Source: Anisodus tanguticus | Lineage: Eukaryota; Streptophyta; Magnoliopsida; Solanales; Solanaceae | DNA length: 64,000 bases | Assembly (NCBI GenBank): GCA_034509755.1 | Contig: CM067541.1 | Span: forward strand, 16,790,001-16,854,000 | Direction of reading: 5' to 3' | Part shown: in pieces, positions 47,266 through 59,732 of the stretch | How positions within the stretch are numbered: the first letter of the stretch is position 1 | Layout: each line of letters opens with the position of its first letter | Program-made: the position numbers and the translations under genes | The notes under the pieces: generated by a model | Databases searched by the model: none | Seen by the model: only the letters and a program-made list of their open reading frames with translations | What the model was told of the DNA's origin: nothing

Positions 47266-48500
47266 TGTACGGTTTTTGTTGGGTTGTTGTACGCCGCGGA
47301 TATTGAAAACTTGTTTCAAACCCAACAAACGTAGAACTGTTTGACTATAAGGTAATTTAAAACAGTAAACATAAGACTTGAATGATACTTACATGTTTAC
47401 AATATCTGGAATCTTTATCAACTGTGGGTGCGCACGCGAATGCCCTTTCGATTGCAAGCTCCAAGCTTCAATGTATTCCTCCTTTGGAAAGCTAGGAAAT
47501 CCGGCAGAGGTTCGAGAGAATGTTTTGATTCTGAGTCTCTAAGACTTAGAATAATGATATGAAAATCAAGTGTAATGTATAATGAAGTGTAAGTTTGTAT
47601 TTATAGGTGAAAAATTAGGTCAAACTGGATTAGGGTTTGACCTTGGGCCTGACCCAAAAAATTTCAGCATATTCTTAATTAAATCCAAAATCCAATTTTG
47701 ACTTAATTAAAACAATCATCATTCATTTAAATATCTCGATTCTAAATCAAATATTTAAGGTCTACACGGAATTCCTAGACTGCGCCGCAAGATGAACTCA
47801 ATATGTGAAGTACGTTTACATGAATCCAGTAAACTTAACCTCTACGTGATAAGATAAAATCCTTTCATTCACGACACACCCGATCAAGCTTAGAATTTGT
47901 CAAGTGTCTATCCAAATGGCATAATCATTGTATCTCATCTATATTAGTTGACAACTAGACCATAATCTAAATATGTCTATTGCGTTGGCCAACGACTTAG
48001 TCAACCTAATAACACAGACACTGAGTGTTCTCTCGAATATACATTTGAGGAATGACCTCAAGTATAAGGACTTCTATCTCCCACACGATGATCATGCTTT
48101 AGACAAATATAACAAATAATAAATCAACAGGGTATACCAATACTTCCAAAGTATCCATGTGTCCATCACGAGTAGCCATTACTCGTAGCAGGTGAGACAT
48201 ACTACATCCTCTAAGGATGTGATGCAGACCACATCTCGACTTATCACATATCATCGATATTCCATTCTCGATGATCATTAGTCGAGGCTATTTTAAGAGT
48301 TACGTTATAATATTAATATCTCACATTATTAATAACAATGTAACCTCTAGGGATGCATATTATAGAATATTATAAACAATCAACTAATAATTCGATAATT
48401 GCAAATGCCAAAATATTGATCTTCATTAATAATAATACGAATGTGTATAAAGTACATTTGTCCTAATAGAGATTGTCTCTAGGACATAAATATACTTTCA
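47266..48500 (-). repeat. Element E, 3' LTR
   Basis: 1235 bp, aligning with the 5' LTR over long blocks (for example GAATGCCCTTTCGATTGCAA and GGTATACCAATACTTCCAAA). It is shorter than the 5' copy because it lacks a ~100-bp duplicated piece and a ~150-bp block after the ATACATT(T/C)GAGGAATGA motif. Confidence 0.88.
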
Positions 48501-48514
48501 ATCTCCCACTTGGC

Positions 48515-49117
48515 CTAGAGACAATCTCCAACATATCTAATGCCCATATTCTCAAAATGACCATTATGCTTGACTAAGCTTAATATTTTAGTGAATGGGT
48601 CAGCTAGATTATTTTTTGTGGGAACATAGTCTAATCTAATCTCTTCAGTCTCCACCATCTCCCTAAGTATGTGGTATTTCCTTGGTACATGCTTGTTTCT
48701 GTTTGTTGATCTTGGTTCATTAGCCTGTGCAATCGCACCAGTGTTGTCACAATAAATAGTTATTGGACAACTGGCACTCGGAACTACCCCTAGTTTCTTC
48801 AGGAACTCAGAAATCACGACAGCTTCTTTACCAGCTTCAGATCTAGCAATGTACTCAGCTTCTGTTGTCGAATAAGCAGTTGTAGCTTGTTCAGAACTTT
48901 TCCAGCTCACTGCTCCACCATTGAAAATGAACGTGTATCCAGATTGAGATTTGAAGTCATCAAGATCCGTCTGGAAGCTAGCATCAGTGTACCCAGTAGC
49001 AGCTAGCTTTTCTTCCTCACCATAGACTAAAAAGTAATCTTTAGTTCGTCTAAGATACTTAAGAATAATCTTGACTGCTTTCCAGTGTTCTTCCCAGGAT
49101 TTTGCTAGAATTTGCAA
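48515..49117 (-). pseudogene. Element E RNase H domain
   Basis: A 200-codon open stretch with GYTDASFQTDLDD, AVSWKSSEQATTAYSTTEAEY and ITIYCDNTGAIAQANEP, so the acidic catalytic residues are present. The tail LDYVPTKNNLADPFTK leads directly to the polypurine tract. It is separated from the reverse transcriptase by a one-step frameshift near 49110. Confidence 0.85.
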
Positions 49118-50133
49118 GTCATACTAAGTGCAAATGCCACATCTGGCCTAGTACAAGTCATGTCATACATGATCGATCCTATAGCCGAAGCATATGGGAT
49201 CCTCTTCATGCATTCAAGTTCTATAGTATTAGAAGGACTGTCCTTCTTAGATAACTTGATGCCTTGACCCATAGGTAGACCGCCTTTCTTAGAGTTTTCC
49301 ATAGAAAAATATCTAAGCACTTTGTCTATGTAGACAGACTGTGACAGCCCCAACAATCTATTAGGTCTATCTCTATAGATCCTAATTCCCAGAATGTAAC
49401 AGGCTTCACCTAAATCCTTCATCATGAAGGTACTGGACAACCACTCCTTGACTGACTGTAGGAGAGTCTCATTGTCTCCCATTATCAATATGTCATCTAC
49501 ATATATAATAATGAAGGCAATACTCCCATCCTTGCGTTTACTATAAACACAGGGATCCTCTTTGCTTTTGACGAAATCAAATGACTTGACAGCCTTGTCA
49601 AAGCAAATTTTCCAACTCCTCGAGGCTTGCTTAAGCCCATAAATGGACTTTTGTAGCTTGCATACAACATTTGGTTTGGACTCAAGCGAAAAACCATCAG
49701 GTTGTTTCATATACACCTCCTCAACTAGATTACCATTGAGGAAAGCGGTTTTGACGTCCATTTGCCAAATGTCATAGTCATAATATGCAGCTATTGCAAG
49801 CAAAATCCGAATGGACTTAATCTTAGCAACATGTGAAAATGTTTCAGCATAATCGACCCCAGGCCGTTGATTATAATCTTTAGCCACCAACCTTGCTTTA
49901 TAAGTTTGTACATTTCCAAATGCATCAATCTTCTTCTTGAAGGCTCATTTGCATCCTATGGGTTTAACCCTAGCTAGCAAATCAACCAAGTTCCATACTT
50001 GATTGATGTACATAGATTCCATCTCGGATTTCATGGCTTCTTGCCATCTCTTCGAATCAATGTCCAATATTGCTTCGCTATAGGTTGTAGGCTTATTGTT
50101 ATCGGGAATATCTATCTCACTGTGTGTTTCCAC
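49105..50133 (-). pseudogene. Element E reverse transcriptase domain
   Basis: The frame 49105-49890 runs from MVAKDYNQRPGVDYAETFS through WQMDVKTAFLNGNLVEEVYM and LQKSIYGLKQASRSW to IIYVDDILIMGDNETLL and YASAIGSIMYDMTCTRPDVA. All core palm motifs are intact. Just upstream (49945-50133) SKRWQEAMKSEMESMYINQV belongs to the same domain after a stop. It is the longest intact RT stretch of the window. Confidence 0.87.
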
Positions 50134-51277
50134 AAGTAGATTTAGTTTTTCAAAAGGACGATGAGTCCTAGTGGACCTACAGAGTTGATTGTTTTGCAGT
50201 TCAGTACTTAGTATGTTCTGACTGTGAGAGGGTTCTTGTGTGTTGGATAATCCACTAACTTGAGAGCTTTCAGGAATATCATTTTCATGTATTTCCTAAA
50301 TGGGAGGAGGTGCAACCATTGCATCTACTCCCAAAGGTTGTGTAGGAGGATCTTGCATTTCTGCATTGTTTCTCGTAACACTCCCACTGGCCGAAGGGCG
50401 TACTTGAAGTACCCAATCTTCGCCAAATACTCCCACTGAATTCTTGCCTTGGTCATTCGGCAAGGATTCAACATCTATGTTATCTTGCGGTTCTTGAATT
50501 TCTTCAGGTTCTATCTCTGTGCAACTATGTTCCTTGTAGACATATTCTTCTTCAAAGAAAGTTGCATTCCTGGAAACAATGACCTTACGTTCTCCAGGAA
50601 GATAGAAGTAATATCCCTTAGTTTCCTTTGAATACCCCACGAAGTAACATTTCTCACTTTTGGATTCCAACTTGTCAGTGAGCATCTTCTTAACATATGC
50701 AGAGCACCCCCCAGGGTCTCATATGTTTAAGAGCTGGCTTCTTGCCACACCATATCTCATAGGGTGTCTTTTCTACTGACTTGAAAAGAACCATGTTCAG
50801 AACATATATTGAGGTTTGTATAGCATGCCCCCAAAGTTATGTCGGTAGAGCTGAGAAGCTCATCATGGATCGAACCATATCTAATAAGGTTCGATTCATT
50901 TCGACAACACCATTTATCTGTGGTGTTCCAGGAGGTGTCCACTCTGATTGGACTCCATGTAGCTTTAAGTAATCTAGAAAATCCTTGCTCAAGTATTCAC
51001 CTCCTTGATCCGATCGAAGGGTCTTGATACTTATTGCAAGTTGCTTCTCTACTTCTGACTTGTACTATTTGAACTTCTCAAAAGCCTCGGATTTATGTCT
51101 CATAAGATACACATATCCATACCTTGTGAAGTCGTCAGTAAAAGTGATGAAGTATAGGAAACCTCCTTTAGCTTGAGTCAAAAATGAACCACATACATCA
51201 GTATGGACCAACTCAAGCACCTCATTGACTCGTACACCTTTTCCAGAAAGTGGCTTATCATCTTTCCTCTCAAGCAA
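50134..51277 (-). pseudogene. Element E integrase and linker
   Basis: The core begins ELVHTDVCGSFLTQAKGGF. After a TAG, it continues with IKTLRSDQGGEYLSK and TPPGTPQINGVVEMNRTL, so the D-D-E catalytic residues are all present. Further frameshifts occur near 50760-50900. The frame 50296-50685 with SEKCYFVGYSKETKGYYFY and ERKVIVSRNATFFEEE is the C-terminal part, followed by a low-complexity linker. Confidence 0.82.
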
Positions 51278-52700
51278 GATTCGCAGTTACCATAAGACTC
51301 CAAGTCAAATGGTTCGAGGTAGTTAACTTCCTCAACCTTGATATCCTTGATTCGTTGATATGACCAAGTCTGCAATGCCATAGGTAGGTAGAGTTTCTAT
51401 TACTTATCTTAGCTTGTTTGTTTTGTACATTGAATATTTCTCGACTACAGTTTAGTATATATAATCCATCCACAAGAGGAGCAGTTCCATATATAACATT
51501 ATCAAAAGATAGTACTTGACTGCCATTATAAATATATGAGGAAAAACCCTCCATGTCCAAAACAGGGATAGAAATGATATCCCTCGTTAACGAGGGTACA
51601 TAGTAACAATCATTTAACACTAGACAATAGCCAGAAGATAAATTTAATCTATAAGTTTCTATGCGCTCAACATCCACTCGTGCTCCATTTCCAATGCGTA
51701 GGTCCACCTCTCTTGGTCCAACCTTCCTGGTATCAGTTAGCCCCTGCACATTGGTACAAATGTTTGAGCCACAAACGGTATCCAATACCCAGGAATGAGA
51801 GTTATTTATAGATATATTTATTTCAATGACGTACATACCTTGTCCACCAGAGGTAGAAGCACCTAGTGCTTTTCCTCCTCCTGGTGCAGTGCAGTCCTTC
51901 TTCCAATGCCCCTTCTTGTTGCAGTTGAGGCATACATCCTTAGCCGGATTCACCTTCTTATTTTTCACACCTCCCTTAGGCTTCATAGCTGAGGGCGCAA
52001 TGACCGCTTTGCCCTTCTTCTTCTGCCATTCCTTACCTTTCGGCTTGGGTCGGCCAGTAGAGCTCACCATGAGCACATCTTTGCCTTTGGAAGTGGAAGA
52101 CTTAAAGGTCTTGAGCATGCTGTGCAGCTCCGGCAGACTCGCCTTCGTTCCATTCATTTTGTAATTCACTATGAAGTTTTCAAAGGAACGAGGGAGAGAG
52201 TTCAGGATGAGGGTGGTAACGACATTCTTTTGCAGCTTCGTTCCAATTGAAGCAAATCTCTCTATCAGCCCTATCATCTTCAACACATGCTGCGAGACCT
52301 GACCCCCTTCATTGAGCTTACACTTAAAAAGTTCTATCAGTAACTCATATTCCATAGTCTGGAATTGTGAGTCATAGAGACTCTTCAAGTGTTCGAGCAT
52401 CTCATTGGGACCCATGGTCTCATATTGTCTCTGAAGTTCCATAGACATGGAAGACAACATCACGCACTGTGCTGAAGTGGCATCATCTAGGTGTTTTTGG
52501 TAAGCATCCTTATCAAAAGAGGCATATTCAGCAGAGTCTGTCGCATGGACTGTTGGGAACACCGTGTCCAACACGTATTCTAATTTCTCTTATCTCAACA
52601 CTATTCGCAAATTTCTTAGCCAGTCAAGGTAGTTAGGTCCAGTAAGTTTGTTCATTTCAATCAACATTTTCAATGATAAGCTCAACATCTTTGATAATAT
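51270..52700 (-). pseudogene. Element E gag and protease
   Basis: A start is likely at MNKLTGPNYLDWLRNLRIVL (about 52660). A TAA at about 52591 replaces one codon before EKLEYVLDTVFP. The frame then stays open for 434 codons. It has the gag core, the zinc knuckle CLNCNKKGHWKKDC (CX2CX4HX4C) at about 51895-51940, a protease site SWVLDTVCGSNICTN in which the usual DTG is DTV, and the GAG-pre-integrase motif LWHCRLGHINESRISRL. Confidence 0.87.
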
Positions 52701-54044
52701 GAAGAATTAGATAGACTGGAAATCAAACTCAAAATTTATTACCTATTATACACATTCGTTTAGGCTAATCAACATGGTCTTTTGTTTAATTAGCTCCCAC
52801 TATTTTAAAATACTTCTACGACCCCATGGTAGAATACATACCTATATTAATTGAGGTCATAATGGGCCAAGATCCAAGCCTATGCTATCTCCGCGTTTGC
52901 TTTGGCTGATAACTTCAATAACACATCTTGGTAGGTTCTAAACCAATTGCAAAACTTATTTGCAACTCTTGGTTGATCAAATATTATATTTAATCTTGCG
53001 TCCTTAGATTAGTACGACACTTTGGCACCAAGATTTGTCTAAGCAAGTCAACCCCATTACACGACTGCGTTTATGTATTTAAGTAAATTTGTCCTTTGTG
53101 AGCAAACACTCTGGTGTAAATACCCACAAAAGTTTATCGTTTACCTTTACATTTAAAACACATCTATGAAAGAGTCTGGGTCCTCGTAGACTTAGAGCAA
53201 ATGCTTTGGCATAAATACTCGTATCGCCGAAAAGGATTTTTCACTCTAACAATTATAATGGACGACGCGTTTTAATTTAAACTTGCATTTAAAATTTTGG
53301 GGAACATTTTAATTCAGAGTTTTAACCAAGATCAACTCTTTCACGCCATATCCAATATGACATCTTAATATCATGCAAAACTAATGACACATATAGTTGG
53401 GAACGTCAACCCAATATGCATGATATAAGATGGTTTAATCAAATACTGGGCGCCGCCTGCCCAGACAGTTATAGCGAATACTATGCTAATTATTAAATGA
53501 AAGCATTTAAACACTTAGCATATAGTTCGTATATTATTCAATAATATATAATTAATAATAATCATGTGTTAACTTGTCTAAACTCTAAAATTTAAGTCTA
53601 ATCCAAACAATCCCTAAAACATTTTCTGATTTTAAAAACTGATTTTCAGGATAGTTCCAGTTATTTTAGATTTTACAGTTTAGTCCCTCAAAAATTTAAA
53701 ATTTCAATTTTGAACCCCTTTAAATTCAAAAAATCCAATTTTAATTTTCAGAAAATATTTTCAGATTTCAAGGACCTGTCTGTAATTTCCAGAATTTTAA
53801 ATTAATTACAGATTTAACCCAAGGGACCAAATCTGCTTTTCTAAAATTTACAGATTTGCCCCGAGGACCAAATCTGATGATTTAAAAAACTTTTCCAGGG
53901 ACCAGATTGCAATTCCAGAAACTTCTAAAATTTTTAGATTTGCCCCAAGGACTAAATTGCAATTTTGAAAACCGCCACTGCCTCGCCGGAACAGTGTCGG
54001 CAGTCACTGTTCACGCCAGAATAGTGTTCGATACTGTTCACTGT

Positions 54045-54083
<39 letters not shown>

Positions 54084-54554
54084 TGCCGGAATAGTGTTCG
54101 GTTACTGTTCACTGTTCCGAATATATATATATATATATATATATATTTTAATTGGAGCCTCGGTGCCGCGGCGCCTCCGTCTCAGAAGCACAAAGTCCGC
54201 ATTTTTGAAACCCTAAAACTGGTTCATGGTCAGATTTGCAGATTCATCTTCGTTACCCTTCACTATCAAACAACACGTTCATCGACCATCATCCAATCCC
54301 TTCTCGTTCTTCGCTTCAGTGCACCATGTTGGCAATGAACCGGTTACGCACATTGACTTAGAAGAGTTAGATCAGAATGACTTCTCGATTACATCATTGT
54401 TTAATAGTTTGGGAGACAAGGATGATGTGCTTTTAAGATATTAGGTTTTCAATCTTTAAACGACATAAATTTCATATTTAAACAAATTCTAACCCATATT
54501 ATTATTAAATAATTACCTTATAATCATACAAAACAACCCTGACTCTTGATACAA
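52701..54554 (-). other. Element E leader with AT microsatellites
   Basis: About 1.85 kb between primer site and gag, without a supported reading frame on the sense strand. It includes alternating dry A/T-rich text with repeated CAGATTTGCCCC / AGGGACCAAATCTG motifs (53800-53960) and a tandem duplication at 53990-54150. Confidence 0.5.
54018..54147. repeat. Tandem duplication with two (AT)n tracts
   Basis: The unit CC(A/G)GAATAGTGTTCG followed by ACTGTTCACTGTTCC and a run of about 13-15 AT dinucleotides occurs twice (from 54024 and from 54084). The AT tracts are at about 54049-54078 and 54121-54147. They lie in the leader of element E. Confidence 0.85.
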
Positions 54555-56050
54555 CTATAAGGTTTAGCTGGGTTGTTGTACGCAAGAGATATTGAAAACT
54601 TGTTTCAAACCCAATAAACGTAGAACTCTTTGACTATAGGGTAATTTAAAACCGTAAACATAAGACTTGAATGGTACTTACATGTTTACAATATCTGGAA
54701 TCTTTATCAACTGTGGGTGCACACGCGAATGCCCTTTCGATTGCAAGCTCCAAGCTTCAATGTATTCCTCCTTTGGAAAACTAGGAAATCCGGCAGAGGT
54801 TCGAGAGAGTGTTTTGATTCTGAGTCTCTAAGACTTAGAATAATGATATGAAAATCAAGTGTAATGAATAATGAAGTGTAAGTCTGTATTTATAGGTGAA
54901 AAATTAGGTCAAACCGGATTAGGGTTTGACCTTGGGCCTGACCCAAAAATTTTCAGCACATTCTTAATTAAATATAAAATCTAATTTTGACTTAATTAAA
55001 ACATCATTCATTCAAATATCTCGATTCTAAATCGAATATTTAATACTCTCTCAATACAATTTTGACTTAATTAAAACAATCATCATTCATTCAAATATCT
55101 CGATTCTAAATCGAATATTTAATACTCTCTCGATTCTACATGCCTTCTCATATCGACACTAATCAAATTAAGGTCTACGCGGAACTCCTAGACGGCGCCG
55201 CAAGACGAACTCAATATGTGAAGTGCGTTTACATGAATCCAGTAAACTTAACCTCTATGTGGTAAGATACAATCCTTTCATTCACGACACACCCGATCAA
55301 GCTTAGGATTTGTCAAGTGTCTATCTAAATGGCTTAATTATTGTATCTCATCTATATTAGTTGACGACTAGACCATATTCTAAATATGTCTATTGCGTTG
55401 GCCAACGACTTAGTCAACCTAATATCACTGAGAAACTGAGTGTTCACTCGAATATACATTCGAGGAATGAATCCTAATCTTGACTCAACTACCACCTTTA
55501 ATCCACATCGTAATGTACCCAATACAAGCCGTATCTCAACCTATAAGGCATTTGAGCTTAGGACATGATCAAAGTATATTACTTTGTAGACAAGGTGCGC
55601 ATTGACCTCAACTCTAATGACTTCTATCTCACACACACTGATCATACTTTAGACAAGTATAACAAACAGTATATCAGCAGGGTATACCAATACTTCCAAA
55701 GTATCCATGTGTCCATCACGAGTTGCCATTACTCGTAGCAGGTGAGACATACTACATCCTCTAAGGATGTGATGCAGGCCACATGTCGACTTATCACATA
55801 TCATCGATATCCCATTCTCGATGATAATTAGTCGAGGCTATTTTAAGAGTTACGTTATAATATTAATAACTCACATTATTAATAACAACGTAACCTCTAG
55901 GGATGTATATTATAGAATATTATAAACAATCAACTAATAATTCAATAATTGCAAATGCCAAAATATTAATCTCCATTAATAATAATACGAATGTGTATAA
56001 AGTACATTTGTCCTAATACAGATTATCTCTAGGACATAAATATACTTTCA
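54555..56050 (-). repeat. Element E, 5' LTR
   Basis: About 1496 bp. It contains a local duplication of CATTCATTCAAATATCTCGA with the following TTCTAAATCGAATATTTAAT (near 55005-55045 and 55085-55130) and a block near 55460-55620 that the 3' LTR lacks. The primer-side edge has decayed from TGTAC to CTATA. Confidence 0.85.
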
Positions 56051-56167
56051 AATCGCCCCACTACTGTACTTACATTTTTTTTAATTTGAGGTTTCACATA
56101 TCGGTAGAAAAATGATTTGAGACTCTTGCCGATAACGTATTATAAAATAATAAAACTAGAACAAGAA

Positions 56168-56339
56168 TGTTGTAGAGAAAGAGAGAAGAGAGGGGAGTTC
56201 TTTATTTCTCTTGAGGATGTCAATACAATGAAGAGAAACATCTCTATTTATAATAGAAAAATGACTCGGTCCCAAAGTTACTAACTCTAACTTTTCTTCT
56301 AGAGATAGACATTAACAATAATAAATAATATTTATAACA
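56168..56339 (-). repeat. Element F, 5' LTR
   Basis: 172 bp, with AGAGAAAGAGAGAAGAGAGG and ACATCTCTATTTATAATAGA matching the 3' copy. The TATA-like ATTTATAATAG sits centrally. It includes the ~28-bp block missing from the 3' LTR. The 116 bp between it and element E are F leader. Confidence 0.82.
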
Positions 56340-56344
56340 TGAAC

Positions 56345-56773
56345 TAATTTATCAAAAGTAGAGTTGTAACCTATATAGCCCCTAAAGCAGTATACGGAAG
56401 TGTCTAATTGTGTTATAACCTACCAATCCTCGCGCTATCTAGTTGTTTGGCCTTATTAATAATAAAGTGCCAATCCTCAGCTGTTGTCTAGCAGAATAGT
56501 ATTCACCACATTCCTTGCAATACCCATCTGCCGTGCAAGAAATTTGTGGAATGGGAGAAATTAATTGTATTTTGAAGTTCACGTGTCTTAGTTTATTAGG
56601 TTTGACATCTTATAATGAGTATATGTGGCAAATATTTCTATGTTAACTTAAATCTAATTTGACATTATTAGCAAGGTCACCTAAGTACAACTCTGTATAG
56701 CAGGATAAGTGATGCAATGGTCTTATATTAACTTTTACACTATACTCTTATCATGCCATCTATCATACATTAA
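56345..56773. other. Spacer, nothing recognised
   Basis: About 430 bp between the nest and the next LTR. I saw no gene. Confidence 0.45.
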
Positions 56774-59575
56774 TGTCACGATCCCTTTTGGACGTCGTGA
56801 TGACACCTATACTTTTTCCAACGATAGGCGAACCACTTCTCAAATTTATTAATATAAAGATAAGTAAAGCGGAAAAATAGAAGAGTAATTAATAAAGTTG
56901 TCTTGCCATAACATAAATAAAGTAACCAAATCCAAATATCTAACAATTACATTCCCAAGATTTAGTCTGTCAGTACAAGAGCACTAATGTTGAATGAAAG
57001 AAGTCTGAATAGTCTGAAACTGTCTAATGAACATAATATAAGAATAGAAGTAAAGAGGAAGCATCTAGGGCATGTTGAGAAGAATGCAGGCTCACCCCGA
57101 ACACTTCGATCTCCCAAGCTTGGACTCAGCCACGTAGCCCAGAACTGGTAGATGACGTTGTATCTGCATCCAAAAAAAATGCAGCAAGTGTAGTATGAGT
57201 ACACAACGTACCTCCATAAGCATCATAGGCCAACAACGATGGAATACATGTAACTGACATAAATACCAAGTTGACTCTCAAATAATCCTATTCTACAAGT
57301 CCGGTAAATCACTAAACTCACCTTAATCACATAAAAGTTTCAACACTCAACAACTCATGAATCATGGAATTTCAATCAAATGGATCTATCTTATCATAAT
57401 AATCAATATAAATCAAGTACAAATCTTAAGAAATCAATATGTATGAATGAATGATATGAATGCAATGCAATGTACCTTTACATCAAATGGTATACACAAT
57501 CTATAGGCTTTGCCATATAGAAATGATCCATGGGGGACCCGTGTCGTCCATATACCGCTCTTAGCCAGTTGGAAATACCTCATTCTGACTAGAGCCCAAA
57601 ACTCATTTGTCAAGTCATATCAAATCCTCCTCATCAGCTCAATATTTCCAATCATCTCATAATAGTATCATTACATTTCATTTCCGGTCTCATTGGACCC
57701 ACAACATTCCATACCACTCTATTTCAATATCTGAATAATCATGAGTGTATGAATGCAACAGTAATAAGGCAAATAGTCATGAAGTATGAGACGCAATCAA
57801 GTTCAAGAAATGAATAACACATGCCTCAGAATTATCAACAACATGAAATTTCACATAATCAGTCTTTCATGGAATGAGGCATATGTGATGGATAAGCACA
57901 ACAAGTATCAATCAATGGTGACAATGCCACGTAATGGCGACAAGCCCACATACATCAGTCGGAATAAACCCTACAGTTGATTCCCCAAAATGCCCATCAA
58001 GACAGTTCAACACCGGTACCCATCTAAGTGGTCATCACATCCACTAAGGTGGGACCCCCAACACGTCCGATACCCTTAAGTATTTATAACAACTACATGC
58101 TTCTATCGGACTCTAGTAATATTAAACTGTAGCCTACCTCGGAGCTGAACATGAGCCACGAACCTCAATTATTTGTTAAGACCTTGATTTTGCGAAGCGC
58201 CTCCAAATAATCGTAGTCTAACAAATGAATTCTATGTTAATAAAGTATTCTAATACACATACAAAGACATAACTTTTAAAAGCAACCGAAAACATCTAAC
58301 CCCCAAATCGACCCCGGGCCCACAAGGATAAAATCAGAACTTTAATATTCCATAATCATGAGAACACTCTAATGAGTCATATCCTTAAGTTAATTTAGAA
58401 TCTAAGCACTTTTAGGCTTTCAATTGCATTAACTAGTCAAAATCTCGAATTAGGAAACCCTAGATTTCTCCCAAATTTAAATGGAATCAAATCTCTAAAT
58501 TGATCATTGCAATATATCATAAAACCAATACTCAACTCATATTAGCAATATCAAAGCATAAAGATCAGATTTAAGCCTCCAATGCCATAGTTTAAGCCTC
58601 TTATTATCTATCATGAACTCTAGGTTTAATTTACCCCAAACAAAAATAAATAAACCTAGATTCTAGTATATAATCAAGTTAAGAAAATGGAAATGGATGA
58701 AGATCTTACCCAAAGAAGAATATAGATGAAATCTCCCAATTTCTCCTCTCTACCGAGTTCAAGTCCTAAAATATGAAAGTGGAGAAAGTAATTTCGAAGT
58801 AGGCTTTTTAATTTTAGGTCTGGAAAGAACGATCCCATTTCTGCGGAATTGACCTCGCCGAAGCGGCTCGCTTCCGCCGAAAAACTGCCGCAGAAGTGGC
58901 CTAAGTTAACGTACCCAGACAACGCAGAAGCGTAGAAATCATCACAAAGGTAGATCGCCTTTGCACAACAATGGCCGCATGAGCGAACTTTCTGAACATT
59001 ACCAAGGCTCGTATCTGCGGACCAACTTCCACAGAGGCGATTCCGCAGAAGCGGCCACTGGTCCGCTGGTGCGACACACCAAAAACCAACAACTTAAGAA
59101 ACTTGGCAACTTTCATTCAAACACCAGAAACACTCCTGAGACCTCTCGGATACAAACAAGACATGCTACCCAAGTGTAAACAACGCTACGAACTCGCTCG
59201 CACACGACCAAGTTAAGGCCCACTTTTCTACGAAACCACTCAAAATACTCAAATTTCATAAATTTGCAAATAGTGACACAAAACACGTTCGAATGCTTCG
59301 GGAAGTGAACTAAGGACTCGATTAGTTAAAAAATGACGCTCCGTACCTACCGGAAGCAACGAAACTCAGAAACGGACCCATATACTCGAAAGTCAACTTT
59401 GGATCAACTAATTCATTTCAAATTTATCAAACTTAGATTTTTCTTCCGAAAGATCATCACCTCGAGAAACGTACTACCCATCCCCGCGAGTCACAAACCC
59501 TCCATAGAATCTACGAAAATGATAAATTGATCATATAAAGATTTTCAGCTAAAAACGATCAGACGGGTCATTACA
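56774..59575. repeat. Probable gypsy solo LTR
   Basis: A 2.8-kb segment starts TGTCACGATCCC and ends GACGGGTCATTACA, the terminal sequences of a large gypsy-type LTR family well known in Solanaceae. It includes the family signature ATGCAGCAAGTGTAGTATGA near 57180. The 5-bp flanks are ATTAA and ATCAA, one mismatch. No internal region or second LTR follows, so it looks like a solo LTR left by recombination. The 58840-59070 stretch is GC-rich with recurring GAAGCGGC and GCCGAAGC words. Confidence 0.65.
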
Positions 59576-59732
59576 ATCAACCAATTTCACATATATGGCA
59601 TTTACTTGCATCAATCATACTAGCATATAACCTTATGCAATAATATTAGCTTTATGTTTGTCCATGTACGACTTTTTCAGTCTTTTGTTACTATTATTTA
59701 GTGCTATCTTTCATCACCAGATGTCTATGAAA

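Larger units (their letters stand above)
47266..56050 (-). mobile_element. Ty1/copia element E with long LTRs, nested in F
   Basis: A minus-strand copia element of 8.8 kb: 5' LTR about 54555-56050, primer-like TGTATCAAGAGTC at about 54541-54554, a ~1.9-kb leader, a gag-pol polyprotein region 48515-52700, and 3' LTR 47266-48500. The outer ends are TGTACGG and CTTTCA. The flanking 5-mers GATCG (47261-47265) and AATCG (56051-56055) match in four of five bases. E is the best preserved element in the window but still has several stops. Confidence 0.85.
37623..56339 (-). mobile_element. Ty1/copia element F, host of a nest
   Basis: An old minus-strand copia element whose two LTRs lie 18.4 kb apart. 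The 3' LTR is 37623-37766 and the 5' LTR 56168-56339. Both begin TGTTATAAATATT and end in ...TAACA or ...CAACA (minus-strand reading), and identical 5-mers TGAAC flank the outer edges (37618-37622 and 56340-56344). Two complete elements, D (41398-46362) and E (47266-56050), sit inside. Removing them leaves about 5 kb, a usual copia length. The internal sequence is badly decayed, with only reverse transcriptase and RNase H fragments recognisable. Confidence 0.8.

Noticed and set aside
53907..54338. A 143-codon plus-strand frame with runs of Ile-Tyr
   Set aside because: The Ile-Tyr runs are translations of the AT microsatellites in the leader of element E; there is no domain.
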